Assembly: GCF_002902755.1 (NCBI RefSeq)
Contig: NZ_PPRS01000004.1
Span: forward strand, 62,001 to 126,000
DNA length: 64,000 nt
Reading direction: 5' to 3'
Source of the DNA: Mammaliicoccus lentus
GTDB lineage: Bacteria; Bacillota; Bacilli; Staphylococcales; Staphylococcaceae
The notes under the pieces were generated by a model. It made no database searches. It saw nothing but the letters and a program-made list of their open reading frames with translations, and was not told the origin of the DNA. Shown here piece after piece: positions 17,356-26,574 of this stretch. Within the stretch, counting starts at the first letter, position 1. Each line of letters opens with the position of its first letter. The translations under genes were made by a program, and so were the position numbers.

Positions 17356-18141
17356 ATGGGTAAACTAATAACAAGGGATGGTACTCAAATCGCTTTTGAG
17401 AAAAATGGAAACGGGACTCCATTAATTATGTTGCATGCATTGAGTATGAATTTAGCAGCATTTCATTCTACAGTCGAACAGTTAAAAAACGATTTTAAAA
17501 TATATTCAATTGATTCCAGAGGACATGGAAAATCAGATAAACCAACAGAAATTTCAATACAAGAACATATCAATGACATCATTGATTTAATGGATGCTGA
17601 AGGCATTGAATCAGCATATATTGTAGGTCACGATATGGGTGGTGTAATCGCTCAAGAATTGACGATACAACAACCCAAACGTGTTAAGAAACTTATCTTA
17701 ATATCATCTATTTCTAATAAAGGAAAACAGCCTCTCATTAAATTAATTGCAAAACATAGAGATAAAGTTGCCGGCTTTAGTAAAGAAGAAGCAATGTTAA
17801 TTTTGTTTAATGAAATTTTTTATAACACTGATACAACGTTCAAATGGTACCAAGAAGTGAAAAAATATTATCGAATGACAGAAGAACAAGATGCTATATC
17901 AGTGCGAACAATTAATGGTATTAATATTGAGTCAGATGATATTAAAGTCCCAACACTTATAATAAAAGGGAAACATGATCCATTCTTAGATGAAGATGAA
18001 ACAAATCATATTAAAAATGCACATACAGAACTCTTTGAAAATTCAGGACATGCACCTTTTATCGAAGAAAGTGAAAAATTTAAAAAAGTAGTTACTAAAT
18101 TTTTAAAACAATGCACTTCTATGAAACAATCAATATCATAA
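17356..18141 (+). CDS. Alpha/beta hydrolase with Asp at the nucleophile elbow
   Basis: A 261-aa cytosolic alpha/beta hydrolase. The elbow reads VGHDMGGVIA with D93, as in epoxide hydrolases and haloacid/haloalkane dehalogenases, rather than Ser. The acid is in IIKGKHDPFLD and the His in NSGHAPFIEE near the C-terminus. IDSRGHGKSDKP is the usual loop at 52-63. ATG 17356 with GGGAGG at 17343-17348 is preferred to an in-frame start at 17311. A homologous hydrolase gene lies next to sarA in S. aureus too. Substrate is unknown; ester or epoxide chemistry would be a guess. Confidence 0.82.
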   Translation: MGKLITRDGTQIAFEKNGNGTPLIMLHALSMNLAAFHSTVEQLKNDFKIYSIDSRGHGKSDKPTEISIQEHINDIIDLMDAEGIESAYIVGHDMGGVIAQELTIQQPKRVKKLILISSISNKGKQPLIKLIAKHRDKVAGFSKEEAMLILFNEIFYNTDTTFKWYQEVKKYYRMTEEQDAISVRTINGINIESDDIKVPTLIIKGKHDPFLDEDETNHIKNAHTELFENSGHAPFIEESEKFKKVVTKFLKQCTSMKQSIS

Positions 18142-18169
18142 GTATTATGTCTTAATAAATTTATACAAT

Positions 18170-18207
18170 AAAAAGGTACACCAAATAATTTTGGTGTACC
18201 TTTTTAT
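18170..18207. terminator. Bidirectional terminator between the hydrolase gene and sarA
   Basis: Perfect 16-bp stem (18170-18185 / 18190-18205), 4-nt loop, with T runs on both strands. It serves the converging hydrolase and sarA transcripts. Confidence 0.88.
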
Positions 18208-18240
18208 TTGTATCAAGAATATTTAATGCTTGATGCAAAA

Positions 18241-18609
18241 TTAATCATTTATATCAGTATTAGCTATTTCTTTATCGATTTTTGCGATGACGTCAGCTAT
18301 AGATTTGCGTTGTTTTTTATTAACTAAAATTAATACAGTACGTTCGTCATATTCATTTCTTCTCTTAGTGAAATAGTCTTGTTGTGATAAGTTTTTTACA
18401 GCTTTAACAATTTGCGGTTGTTTATAGTTGAGTTTATTAATGATTTTCTTTAAATGATATTCTTCTTCATCCGTGTCATTAATGTAAGTAAGTACAGCAA
18501 ACTCTTCGAAGCTTAGTGAAAAATCTTTTTTAATGATTGACTTTAATTTGTCCACATACGTTACAAGCGATAATAAATCCGAACAATTTTCTATTTTAGA
18601 AATTGCCAT
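18241..18609 (-). CDS. sarA: Global virulence/metabolic regulator SarA
   Basis: Winged-helix DNA-binding regulator of 122 aa (S. aureus SarA is 124). The sequence is close to S. aureus SarA across its whole length, including [28 protein letters not shown] (recognition helix region) and [15 protein letters not shown] (wing). The dimer binds A/T-rich DNA and controls agr, adhesins, proteases and biofilm in S. aureus; targets here are inferred. The ATG at 18609 (MAISKIENC) is the SarA start, with GGGGG about 8 nt upstream; an in-frame extension to 18666 is not family-like. It is monocistronic, with a long leader. Confidence 0.95.
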   Translation of the reverse strand: MAISKIENCSDLLSLVTYVDKLKSIIKKDFSLSFEEFAVLTYINDTDEEEYHLKKIINKLNYKQPQIVKAVKNLSQQDYFTKRRNEYDERTVLILVNKKQRKSIADVIAKIDKEIANTDIND

Positions 18610-18737
18610 TTTGAATCCCCCTAGATAATGGTTTTTTAAATTTTGAAGAAACACAAAGTAATACAACCCCTTGTATCATTCAATAAAAAGCTTTTTGTAT
18701 TTCAAAACTATGATTTTAGTTAATCAATTATTTTCTT

Positions 18738-18865
18738 ATTTTAGCTCAAATATAGCTATATGTAAACTAATAAGAGTAGGATTTAATTAAATATTAATAC
18801 AAATAATATAAATGTCACAAATGAAAGTCACACATAATATAATGTTAAGAAATTTAAGTGTGCAA
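18738..18865 (-). promoter_or_regulatory. Predicted tandem promoters of sarA in a 338-bp gene-free region
   Basis: Minus strand. Proximal: -35 TTTACA (18761-18766), 17 bp, -10 TAAAAT (18738-18743), giving a leader of about 120 nt. Distal: -35 TTGCAC (18860-18865), 18 bp, -10 TATATT (18836-18841). S. aureus sarA is also driven by several tandem promoters. The leader holds a perfect ATACAA-N4-TTGTAT inverted repeat at 18661-18676. No gene is seen from 18610 to 18948. Confidence 0.5.
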
Positions 18866-18948
18866 AAAATATTAATTCTTCTAATAAAATAAATAAAACA
18901 TAACGAAATGATGAGATATTAATTGTATTATTTATAGAATGAAAAGAA

Positions 18949-18973
18949 AAAGCCGTATATTTATACGGCTTTT
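18949..18973 (-). terminator. Terminator of the mannitol operon
   Basis: Perfect 11-bp stem AAAGCCGTATA/TATACGGCTTT (18949-18959 / 18963-18973), T-rich on the minus strand just after mtlD. Confidence 0.85.
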
Positions 18974-18979
18974 CAAAAA

Positions 18980-20098
18980 CTACTTTTCAATTTCTGTGTA
19001 TTGTATGATGACTTCTTCAATTGTTTCAGCATTTAACTCTGCATATTTTTGTAAGAATTCTGCCACACTATGTTCTTTGATATAAGTGTCTTTTTCGACA
19101 GTTTCTTTGTCATTTACATCTTTGTATTCTAGTAAATAACAAACAGCTTTAACAAGTTCAGAATGCTTTTTATTTCTTTTTGCTAATTCGATTAAAGGTT
19201 TAACGATTCGATCATTTGGTCCAACTTTACGTAGTACACCTCTACCAACTCTTGTAACATCATCTGATAGGTAAGGATTATTAAAGCGACCAATTATTTT
19301 TTCAACATAATAAGCTTGATCTTCTTTAGTGAATTCATCAAATGTTGATATGAGGTACTCACTTGTTTCGTTAAGTACTTCATGTAAACCGGCTTTAATT
19401 TCTTTATCTTGAATGGCTTCAAGAATTGTATTGTAACCTTTGTATTGTCCATAATACGCTAAGTAAGCATGACCAGTGTTTACTGTCATTAATTTTCTTT
19501 CGATATATGGCGTTAAATCATCAACGTAATGTACATCTTCTAATTGTGTTCCTTGCCATTTTGACGCTTCGACAACCCATTCAAAGAATGGTTCCACTAA
19601 TACGTCTAATGAACCTTCTTTTTGACCTTGAGGAACAATACGGTCGACTGCTGAATTTGGGAATGAAATATCTTCTGATAGTGGACCAGTTATATTTAAT
19701 ATTGCTTCTTTCAACTGATCTGTAGCCATGATTGCATTCTCACAAGCAACGATATTAAGTTTTTTACCAGGTTCGCGTTCTGTTAAAAAGTTTGCAAAAG
19801 ATTTAGCAATGATAGGTAAAATATTTACACCTACAGCTGTTGTAATAACATCTGCTTCAAGGATTGCTGCTTTTAAATCTTCTGTATTTGAAATGCTATT
19901 AATACCTTTGACGCCTGAAACAGGTTCTTTAGTATTTTCTTCATTAGCTATAATGACGTTATAAGCTTGTTCTTCGTTAATTTGATTGATAACATCCGCG
20001 TTTACGTCTACGAAAGTAACTTCGTAACCATTATCACTTAAAACTTTGCCAATGAAACCACGGCCGATATTACCGGCTCCAAAATGAATGGCTTTCAT
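18980..20098 (-). CDS. mtlD: Mannitol-1-phosphate 5-dehydrogenase
   Basis: Oxidises mannitol-1-phosphate to fructose-6-phosphate with NAD+, the last step of mannitol catabolism. It is 372 aa, near the usual 368-385. The N-terminal Rossmann motif is HFGAGNIGRGFIGKVL (6-21). The C-terminal helical domain includes KLMTVNTGHAYLAYYGQYKG (about 207-226) with the conserved catalytic Lys/Asn region. The start overlaps the mtlF stop by one base (TAATG), so translation is coupled. It is the last gene of mtlA-mtlR-mtlF-mtlD. Confidence 0.95.
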   Translation of the reverse strand: MKAIHFGAGNIGRGFIGKVLSDNGYEVTFVDVNADVINQINEEQAYNVIIANEENTKEPVSGVKGINSISNTEDLKAAILEADVITTAVGVNILPIIAKSFANFLTEREPGKKLNIVACENAIMATDQLKEAILNITGPLSEDISFPNSAVDRIVPQGQKEGSLDVLVEPFFEWVVEASKWQGTQLEDVHYVDDLTPYIERKLMTVNTGHAYLAYYGQYKGYNTILEAIQDKEIKAGLHEVLNETSEYLISTFDEFTKEDQAYYVEKIIGRFNNPYLSDDVTRVGRGVLRKVGPNDRIVKPLIELAKRNKKHSELVKAVCYLLEYKDVNDKETVEKDTYIKEHSVAEFLQKYAELNAETIEEVIIQYTEIEK

Positions 20099-20532
20099 TA
20101 AAGCTCAACCTCCTCAAAGACTGCAAGAATTTCTTCTTTTGTTTGAGCATTTATAACTTTTTCAACGTTTTCTTCTTCACTAAATGTAATTGCGATTTGT
20201 GAAAGGATGTCTAAATGTTCGCCATCTTTACCAGCAATGCCTACAATAACTTTAGCTTCGTTACCGTCCCAATCAACGCCTTCTGGGATGTGTAGTAAAA
20301 CTAACCCTGATTTTAATACTTCGTTTTTAGCTTCGTCTGTGCCATGTGGAATAGCTAAGAAATTACCCATATAAGTTGTTACAATTTGTTCACGTTCTTT
20401 CATAGCAGTGATGTATTTCTCTGTTACTGCTCCATCTTCTACTAATACTTGTCCTGCTTTTTCGATTGCTTCTTCTTGTGAATTTACTGATAAGTTCATA
20501 ATAATGTTTTCTGGATTAAATAATTGTGTCAT
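20098..20532 (-). CDS. mtlF: PTS mannitol-specific EIIA component
   Basis: Cytosolic phosphocarrier of 144 aa that passes phosphate from HPr to the IIB domain of MtlA. The phosphorylated histidine is H63 in [12 protein letters not shown]. Its stop overlaps mtlD by one base, and it starts 6 bp after mtlR. Separate IIA is the usual Firmicute mannitol layout. Confidence 0.94.
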   Translation of the reverse strand: MTQLFNPENIIMNLSVNSQEEAIEKAGQVLVEDGAVTEKYITAMKEREQIVTTYMGNFLAIPHGTDEAKNEVLKSGLVLLHIPEGVDWDGNEAKVIVGIAGKDGEHLDILSQIAITFSEEENVEKVINAQTKEEILAVFEEVEL

Positions 20533-20538
20533 GATAAG

Positions 20539-22581
20539 TCACTCCGTTTTCGTTAATTTTTGTTTTAGTTTATTTAAGAAAAATGATTTAAGTGTATTTT
20601 CTATTAATACACGATCGTTTAATAGATGATTAATGTCATCTAAATGTTCTGTAATTAAAGATGATACTTCGCTCATTAGTTGTCCTTGTTCTGAATTAGC
20701 CGGTATAAACATTGAAACTAACCAATTAACCTCTTGCTCTTTATTTTCTATCGTCTTTAAGCTTAATGGTTTTATTAATTCTGTAATAATGAGCTGAGGT
20801 TTCTTTATTGATTCGTCTGATAGGTGAGGTATTGCTACTGGATACCCTGTAAGTGCAAATCCTTGTAACGCTGTTCTTTGTTCAAACTTTTCAATAAAAT
20901 CATTACTATTTTCAAGGACGTGGTGTTTTGTCAGTGTTTGTACTAGATATCGAGTAAGATTGGTTACTTTTCTTTGTTCGAAAATCATGTTTTGAATCAA
21001 AGTTAAACTATCTTCTATAAAGTTGACTGTTTGATCATAATCTTTATGTGATAGCTGAGACTTTTCACCTACATCATCTTTTAATGCGTAATGTATATTT
21101 TGTTGTAAATCTAGGAAGTATTTAACACTTTCGGCATCTTGTTCAGGTAATAATGGATTAACTGTAATATGTGGATATTTCGTATCTAAAGAAACTGTTG
21201 AAATCATACCGTCATATTTAGAGTAATCAATAGATTTTAAATCACTTACTGAAACTTCTGTTGTCTCTGCTATTTCAGAAAAATGTTGTTTCAATCGATT
21301 AGATAAGATTCTACTTGTACCTATACCACTACTACAGACGACTAACACATGAAGTGAAGGACTTTGTTTTTCATTGAGCATGCCACCAAAGTGTAATGCA
21401 ATATAAGCAATTTCACTTTTAGGAAAATGATAATCACTGAGTACAATCTTTAAACCTGACGAAACAGCTTCAAAAAGTTCTTTATCATAAGTTTCAATCA
21501 TTTCGGTAAGCGGATTGTAGGTTTCAATGTTTGCTTCAAGTCTATTAATAGCTGGTTCTAAATGTAAATTTAAACCATTGAATAAAGACGTTTCATCTTT
21601 AAAAGAGAAACCGCGTGATTTTACAAAATCAATTAATCTAGTTACATGTTGTTCGTGAATCTCGCTATTTTCATAAGTTGTTTCATGACGTCTTCTTGCG
21701 CCTCTTAAATGCATCGTAATAAAAGCAATTTCTGAACTGTTAAAAGTCACATCGTAAATGTCACTTAATACATTAGTTAAGCGAGTTGAAACTTTGAACT
21801 CTTCAGTTGAAATCAATTCGTTTAAAATATCGTTTTCAATTTCAACATGACCATCTTGTTTAATGCGTTCTATAGATAAAACGATATGGATAGTTAATGT
21901 TAAATAACTAGCTTCCGTTAACGTATAGGGTAGAACACCGAGTTCGTCCATTAGGAGTCTCTCAACGTTAAACAATCTATCTATATCTACGATGCCTTGT
22001 AAATGCGTTTCGTTTAAAGAGTGATAGACGAAGTGGTCTTCAACAACAGAATATACACTATCACTATCTAATTTTTCTAACATGATACGAGCTAAGAGTT
22101 GTCGCTTGTTAACTTCTTCACCAATTAACAATAAACCTTCGCCACGTTTTCTTTCTATAGATAAATCAAAAAGTGTTAATTCAGGTTCTAACTGTTCTAA
22201 AATTTTATTTAAAGTTCGTGTGGATGCACCAATTTCATTAGCCAAACTATAAAGTTTAACTGGATCTTTAGACTGTATTAAATTGTATAGAATAATTACT
22301 TTTCTTTCTTCATCTGACAAATCGATTGTATCTTGCTCATTTAGTGCTTGCATAAATTGATCTATATCATCGGGGTCGCCCTCAATGCGTAAACCTAATT
22401 TAGGCACTCTAGATAAAGATAAATGATAATTTTCTAAAGTCTTTTCTACTCTTTTCATTTCTCTATGAACAGTTCTTGAAGAAATACCTAGAGTTTGGGC
22501 AATGTCATGAATCGTTAAAAAAGAGTGAAGGCGTTCAGATAGTAACTTGAGAACACTTTTTTCCCGATTACTTATCATCAT
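20539..22581 (-). CDS. mtlR: Mannitol operon transcriptional activator MtlR (PRD-containing)
   Basis: A 680-aa DeoR-like HTH plus PTS-regulation-domain activator. Two N-terminal HTH regions (about 1-150; HDIAQTLGISSRTVHREMKR is the first recognition helix) are followed by PRD1 and PRD2 (about 180-400). An EIIB-like domain follows with the Cys in VVCSSGIGTSR (about 405), then a C-terminal EIIA-like domain with His in YPVAIPHLSDES (about 605). Phosphorylation by HPr and the mannitol EII couples activity to mannitol supply and general PTS state. It lies inside the operon between mtlA and mtlF, as in other staphylococci. Confidence 0.93.
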   Translation of the reverse strand: MMISNREKSVLKLLSERLHSFLTIHDIAQTLGISSRTVHREMKRVEKTLENYHLSLSRVPKLGLRIEGDPDDIDQFMQALNEQDTIDLSDEERKVIILYNLIQSKDPVKLYSLANEIGASTRTLNKILEQLEPELTLFDLSIERKRGEGLLLIGEEVNKRQLLARIMLEKLDSDSVYSVVEDHFVYHSLNETHLQGIVDIDRLFNVERLLMDELGVLPYTLTEASYLTLTIHIVLSIERIKQDGHVEIENDILNELISTEEFKVSTRLTNVLSDIYDVTFNSSEIAFITMHLRGARRRHETTYENSEIHEQHVTRLIDFVKSRGFSFKDETSLFNGLNLHLEPAINRLEANIETYNPLTEMIETYDKELFEAVSSGLKIVLSDYHFPKSEIAYIALHFGGMLNEKQSPSLHVLVVCSSGIGTSRILSNRLKQHFSEIAETTEVSVSDLKSIDYSKYDGMISTVSLDTKYPHITVNPLLPEQDAESVKYFLDLQQNIHYALKDDVGEKSQLSHKDYDQTVNFIEDSLTLIQNMIFEQRKVTNLTRYLVQTLTKHHVLENSNDFIEKFEQRTALQGFALTGYPVAIPHLSDESIKKPQLIITELIKPLSLKTIENKEQEVNWLVSMFIPANSEQGQLMSEVSSLITEHLDDINHLLNDRVLIENTLKSFFLNKLKQKLTKTE

Positions 22582-22605
22582 TAACCTTCACTCCTTTGTT
22601 TAAAA

Positions 22606-24120
22606 TTATTTTTTTAATTCATTGATAAGTTCTTCATATCTTGGAGAATTCAAGAAATTATCTACTGAAATATGAATTGCTTTAGGATTTTTCTTAATCG
22701 CTCTATCTGTTAGCGTTTTTTGAGTAATAACAACATCTGCGTCGTCAGGTAATTGGTTGATTGCAGTATTTGTAACTTCAATATCTGATAGGTCAGCTTT
22801 TTTGAATTTATTTCTTAACATACCTGCACCCATTGCACTTGAGCCCATACCAGCATCACAAGCGAATATCACTTTTTGAACGTTAGAGAAATCGTGAGCA
22901 TCTATGTTTTCAGTATCGTATTTATCTAATAATTCTTCAGATTCATCTTTTTCTTCTTCATTTTCAGAAGTTGCTTCAGCTTCTGTTCCTGTGTTATCAG
23001 CTGTTAAAGCACTGCTTACTGAAGATTTTTTCCCTTTGCGAGCTTCCATATCTGCAGTTGCAGATTCTAAGTCGCCTTCAGGGTCTTTAGTGAATTTCAA
23101 GATAATCGATGCGACGATAAATGAAACGAGTGTAGCAAGAAATATGCCTAGTAACATGACTAAATAACTGCCTTTAGGTGTGATTGCGAAGTATGCAATT
23201 ATAGAACCTGGAGAGGCAGGTCCTGTCGTACCAAAGCCGAACATACTAAATGTTGCAACACCTGTCATACCACCAAGTACAGCAGCTACTAATAATAAAG
23301 GACGCATTAATACGTATGGGAAGTAAATTTCGTGAATACCACCTAAGAAGTGGATAATACCAGCACCATATGAAGTTGCTTTAGCTGTTCCTTTACCGAA
23401 TACCATGTAAGCAAGTAATATACCAAAACCTGGACCAGGGTTAGATTCTAAAGTATACAAAATAGATTTACCAGCTGCTGAAACTTGTTCAGAAGCTAAC
23501 GGTGTTAACACACCATGGTTAATCGCATTATTTAAGAATACTGTCTTGGCAGGTTCGATGATGATACTTACTAAAGGTAGTAAGTGATGAGATACTAAGA
23601 AATCAACGCCCATACCAAGTAATTTCATTAAACCTTCAACTAATGGCGCTAATCCTTTGAAACCGACAATTGCCATTAAGAATGCTAGAATACCAGCTGA
23701 GAAGTTGTTAAATAACATTTCAAAGCCTTGAGGTGTTCTTGGTACTAAGAAATCATCAACTTTCTTCATTAACCAACCAAGAAGCGGTCCCATAATCATT
23801 GCACCAATTAACATTGGTGTGTCTGGGAATGCAGCAATAACACCCATTGTAGCAGTGGCACCAACGACACCACCACGTAAACCGTGTACTAAACGACCAC
23901 CACTAAATGCTATAAGTAATGGTATTAAATATTTGATCATTGGATCTACCATAGTTGCAAGTTCTTCGTTAGGTAACCAACCATCTTCAATAAATAGTGC
24001 AGTTATAAGCCCCCAAGCAATAAAAGCACCAATATTAGGCATAATCATACTACTTAAAAATGAACCAAAGGCTTGGACTTTCGGACCTATACCCTTTTTC
24101 TTTTCAGTTTGTTCTGCCAT
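22606..24120 (-). CDS. mtlA: PTS mannitol-specific EIICB component
   Basis: Membrane permease and phosphotransferase of 504 aa that imports mannitol as mannitol-1-phosphate. The IIC domain (about 1-340) is strongly hydrophobic and has the substrate motif GGIHEIYFPYVLMRP. An acidic Glu-rich linker (about 375-405) leads to the IIB domain with the phosphorylated Cys in VIFACDAGMGSSAMGAGMLR. ATG 24120 is chosen; AAGGAAGG is 8 nt upstream, and an in-frame GTG at 24129 would overlap that site. First gene of the operon. Confidence 0.95.
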   Translation of the reverse strand: MAEQTEKKKGIGPKVQAFGSFLSSMIMPNIGAFIAWGLITALFIEDGWLPNEELATMVDPMIKYLIPLLIAFSGGRLVHGLRGGVVGATATMGVIAAFPDTPMLIGAMIMGPLLGWLMKKVDDFLVPRTPQGFEMLFNNFSAGILAFLMAIVGFKGLAPLVEGLMKLLGMGVDFLVSHHLLPLVSIIIEPAKTVFLNNAINHGVLTPLASEQVSAAGKSILYTLESNPGPGFGILLAYMVFGKGTAKATSYGAGIIHFLGGIHEIYFPYVLMRPLLLVAAVLGGMTGVATFSMFGFGTTGPASPGSIIAYFAITPKGSYLVMLLGIFLATLVSFIVASIILKFTKDPEGDLESATADMEARKGKKSSVSSALTADNTGTEAEATSENEEEKDESEELLDKYDTENIDAHDFSNVQKVIFACDAGMGSSAMGAGMLRNKFKKADLSDIEVTNTAINQLPDDADVVITQKTLTDRAIKKNPKAIHISVDNFLNSPRYEELINELKK

Positions 24121-24179
24121 GTAAAACACACCTTCCTTTACGTAAAAGTATTTGTACCTTTATCTTACGGAGAAGCGAG

Positions 24180-24240
24180 TCTATATACAATGAATACTAA
24201 ATGTAACTTTGTCACATCAACTCTGCCATGTATGACAAAG
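24180..24240 (-). promoter_or_regulatory. Candidate MtlR operator and promoter of the mannitol operon
   Basis: CTTTGTCA (24207-24214) and TGACAAAG (24233-24240) form a perfect 8-bp inverted repeat with an 18-bp spacer. The TTGTCACA half resembles known Bacillus MtlR half-sites. On the minus strand a TATATA -10 (24183-24188 region) lies just downstream, putting the operator over the -35 as expected for an activator. No gene is seen in 24121-24338. Confidence 0.45.
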
Positions 24241-24338
24241 CAGAGCAAAATAAAAGTACAGATGTGAAAATAAAACTTTTGTATAATTATACCCTTATAT
24301 AGGTGTGATTACTAATAAAAGCCTTGGAGATGAATTTA

Positions 24339-24417
24339 CGGTTCGATAAAAAGGAATTATCGAACCGCAAATGCGAAATACAGGTCGATAAAAATAAATT
24401 ATCGAACCGCAAATACA
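24339..24417. repeat. Tandem palindromic repeat, 42-bp period (array 2)
   Basis: Units begin at 24339, 24381 and 24423, again exactly 42 bp apart and near-identical to array 1 at 744-861. Units 1 and 2 have arms CGGTTCGATA or CAGGTCGATA with TATCGAACCG. The third unit has become a perfect terminator hairpin (24418-24451, listed separately). Confidence 0.85.
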
Positions 24418-24451
24418 AAATACAGGCCGATAATTTTATCGGCCTGTATTT
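24418..24451 (-). terminator. Terminator formed by the third unit of repeat array 2
   Basis: Perfect 15-bp stem (24418-24432 / 24437-24451), 4-nt loop. It ends the yxe-like operon 5 bp past the stop of the lipoprotein gene. Confidence 0.85.
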
Positions 24452-24456
24452 AATTA

Positions 24457-25236
24457 TTATTTTTTAGTTGTTGTATCTGTGCCAAAATATTTATCAGATA
24501 AATCGGCTAGTGTACCGTCTTCTTTGAGCTTTTTAAGTTCTTTATTTAGTTCATCGCGCAAGTCTTTATTTTCTTTTGTGAATGGGAAACTTGTGCCAAC
24601 AACATTAAATGGTTTACCTACGAACTTAATATCTTTTCCACGTTTGTTTTTGTCTGCAGATAATACTGAGTCTGAGTTTACGTAACCGTCTATTCTTCTA
24701 TTCTCTAAGTCGAGTAGGGCGCCTTCACGATTTTCATATGTTTTTGTTTTGATGCCATATTTATTTTCTTTATTAAAGTTTTCAAGTGCTTCTGTGTGAT
24801 TTGATCCTAATATACCTGATACTGTTTTTCCTTTTAAGTCTTCATAGTTATTAATATCTTTATTTTTAGATGAAGTCACAATTTGACTGCCGATATATGA
24901 ATACGGATCAGAGAATAAATATTTTTCTTTGCGCTCATCAGTAGTTGCAACAGCATTAGCAACTGTATCTACTCTTCCTGATTCCAATTGACCCATAATG
25001 CCTGAAAAATCAGCTTTTACCCATTTAACTTTATATCCTGCTTCATGTGCAACTTTTTCGAAAGCTTCTATATCATAACCTACTAATTTACCGTCTTTTT
25101 CATAAGAATTTGGGTAACTTTGTCCTGTTGTACCTGCAACAATGGTACCTTTATCTTTACCGGATTTACTTGAATCATTTGAACAACCGGCTAGTATAAT
25201 TAAACCAATGATTAATAAAGTGAATATTTTTTTCAT
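24457..25236 (-). CDS. Amino-acid ABC transporter substrate-binding lipoprotein (YxeM-like)
   Basis: A 259-aa family-3 solute-binding lipoprotein. Lipobox ILAGC puts the lipidated Cys at 18. The fold's landmarks are visible: GYDIEAFEKVAHEAG (about 54-68), GIMGQLESGRVDTVANAVATT (84-104) and the DLENRRIDGYV segment. In the B. subtilis yxe operon the equivalent protein supplies S-(2-succino)cysteine; here that ligand is inference from neighbours. Its ATG directly abuts the TGA of the preceding gene. Confidence 0.85.
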   Translation of the reverse strand: MKKIFTLLIIGLIILAGCSNDSSKSGKDKGTIVAGTTGQSYPNSYEKDGKLVGYDIEAFEKVAHEAGYKVKWVKADFSGIMGQLESGRVDTVANAVATTDERKEKYLFSDPYSYIGSQIVTSSKNKDINNYEDLKGKTVSGILGSNHTEALENFNKENKYGIKTKTYENREGALLDLENRRIDGYVNSDSVLSADKNKRGKDIKFVGKPFNVVGTSFPFTKENKDLRDELNKELKKLKEDGTLADLSDKYFGTDTTTKK

Positions 25237-26574
25237 TCAGCAAACTCCTTTGTGTATAAATTGGTGTAAAGCGTCAGTGTTTATAATTTGGTAAAACTGT
25301 TTGATATTCTCCCAATGTATGGGAGAAGAATGTTTTAACTTATTTAAATGTTCTTCTGGAGCTAATGGGTTATATGGACTGCCCTTAGGTGTATCTATTC
25401 TTTTCTTATAAATAGTCCCATCATTCATTTTGATTTTTACAATTGTAAATCGATTTTTGGGTAATGCAAATTTATTGGGAACAATTGTGTCATCATACAG
25501 TCTATGTACCTTAGCCATTAATTCATGTATTTCTGACTGAATAGGATTGTTTAAGAATTGTTCAGGGTTTAAATGCTTGCCTAATAGTAATAAGGAGGAC
25601 ACATATTCTGCACTAAAAGCTCCTTCTTGACCAGTTGTTGGATGAGTGTATTTAAGTGCTGCATCTCCATTTGAAGGGAAAATAATATCAATTGTTTCAA
25701 TTTTATCTATAGGAATGACATTAGTTGCTTTAATACTATTAATAGCATCGATCAAATGATAATTAGCAGAGCAACATGGATAGAGTTTAAACCATAAACC
25801 AGGATTTGTTATTGACCATTTTTTTCCGAATTTTTCTATTAGTGTTTCAGGCATGTGTTGTGAATTTCCAAAAGTATCGTAAAAATCATCTAGCATATTT
25901 TGGTTACCTTTTAAAATTTGTTTCTGTGCCACTCTTGTTGACCAGTAGGCTTTTTGTGCAGCTAGTCCAATATGTAATGCTTTAATATCTGAACCGAATT
26001 GCCCACGTAACCCACTAGCTTGAGTAACAGCTATACCGATTGCATTTGCAAAATCATTAGTATCCAAGTTTAGATAATAACTACAAGCTACAGTAGCACT
26101 TATTAAACCAATTGTAGAACTAGCATGCCAACCATTTTCATAATGCTCAGAACCTATTGTTTCTCCTATTTGTGTCGCCATTTCAACACCTATAATATAA
26201 CTATCGATAAAATGATTAAAAGTTTGGTTATTGTGTTCTGATATTGATAGTAAGCTAGGTAAAATAATTGCGCTAGGGTGCCCCCTCATACTTGAATGTA
26301 CATCATCAAAATCTAGAATATGTGCAATAAATCCATTTATTAGCGCTGCATTAGAAGAGGTTACTTCACCTTCGTAGCCTATGATTGAGGATTTCCCTTT
26401 ACCATCTTCATTAATAGCAAATTGTATAAGTGAGTGAACTGCTTCTTTATTTTGTGCAGCAAAACAAGTCGAAATAAAATCTAGAATGCCTGTTAATCCA
26501 TTATCGCGATCTTTGGGCGTAATATATTGAGAACGATTGTATATCGTATTGATGAGTTGTTTAGTCTTTGTCAT
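25237..26574 (-). CDS. MmgE/PrpD family protein (YxeQ-like)
   Basis: A 445-aa member of the 2-methylcitrate dehydratase/cis-aconitate decarboxylase/iminodisuccinate epimerase superfamily. Typical landmarks are GFIAHILDFDDVHSSMRGHPSAIILPSLLSI (about 80-110; the DDxH...HPS catalytic loop, written here only as a landmark region) and WFKLYPCC near 272. In B. subtilis the homologue YxeQ sits in the succinocysteine operon with an undefined role. An activity on succinyl-type intermediates or an epimerase role would fit. It overlaps the ATPase gene by 4 bp (ATGA). Confidence 0.83.
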   Translation of the reverse strand: MTKTKQLINTIYNRSQYITPKDRDNGLTGILDFISTCFAAQNKEAVHSLIQFAINEDGKGKSSIIGYEGEVTSSNAALINGFIAHILDFDDVHSSMRGHPSAIILPSLLSISEHNNQTFNHFIDSYIIGVEMATQIGETIGSEHYENGWHASSTIGLISATVACSYYLNLDTNDFANAIGIAVTQASGLRGQFGSDIKALHIGLAAQKAYWSTRVAQKQILKGNQNMLDDFYDTFGNSQHMPETLIEKFGKKWSITNPGLWFKLYPCCSANYHLIDAINSIKATNVIPIDKIETIDIIFPSNGDAALKYTHPTTGQEGAFSAEYVSSLLLLGKHLNPEQFLNNPIQSEIHELMAKVHRLYDDTIVPNKFALPKNRFTIVKIKMNDGTIYKKRIDTPKGSPYNPLAPEEHLNKLKHSSPIHWENIKQFYQIINTDALHQFIHKGVC

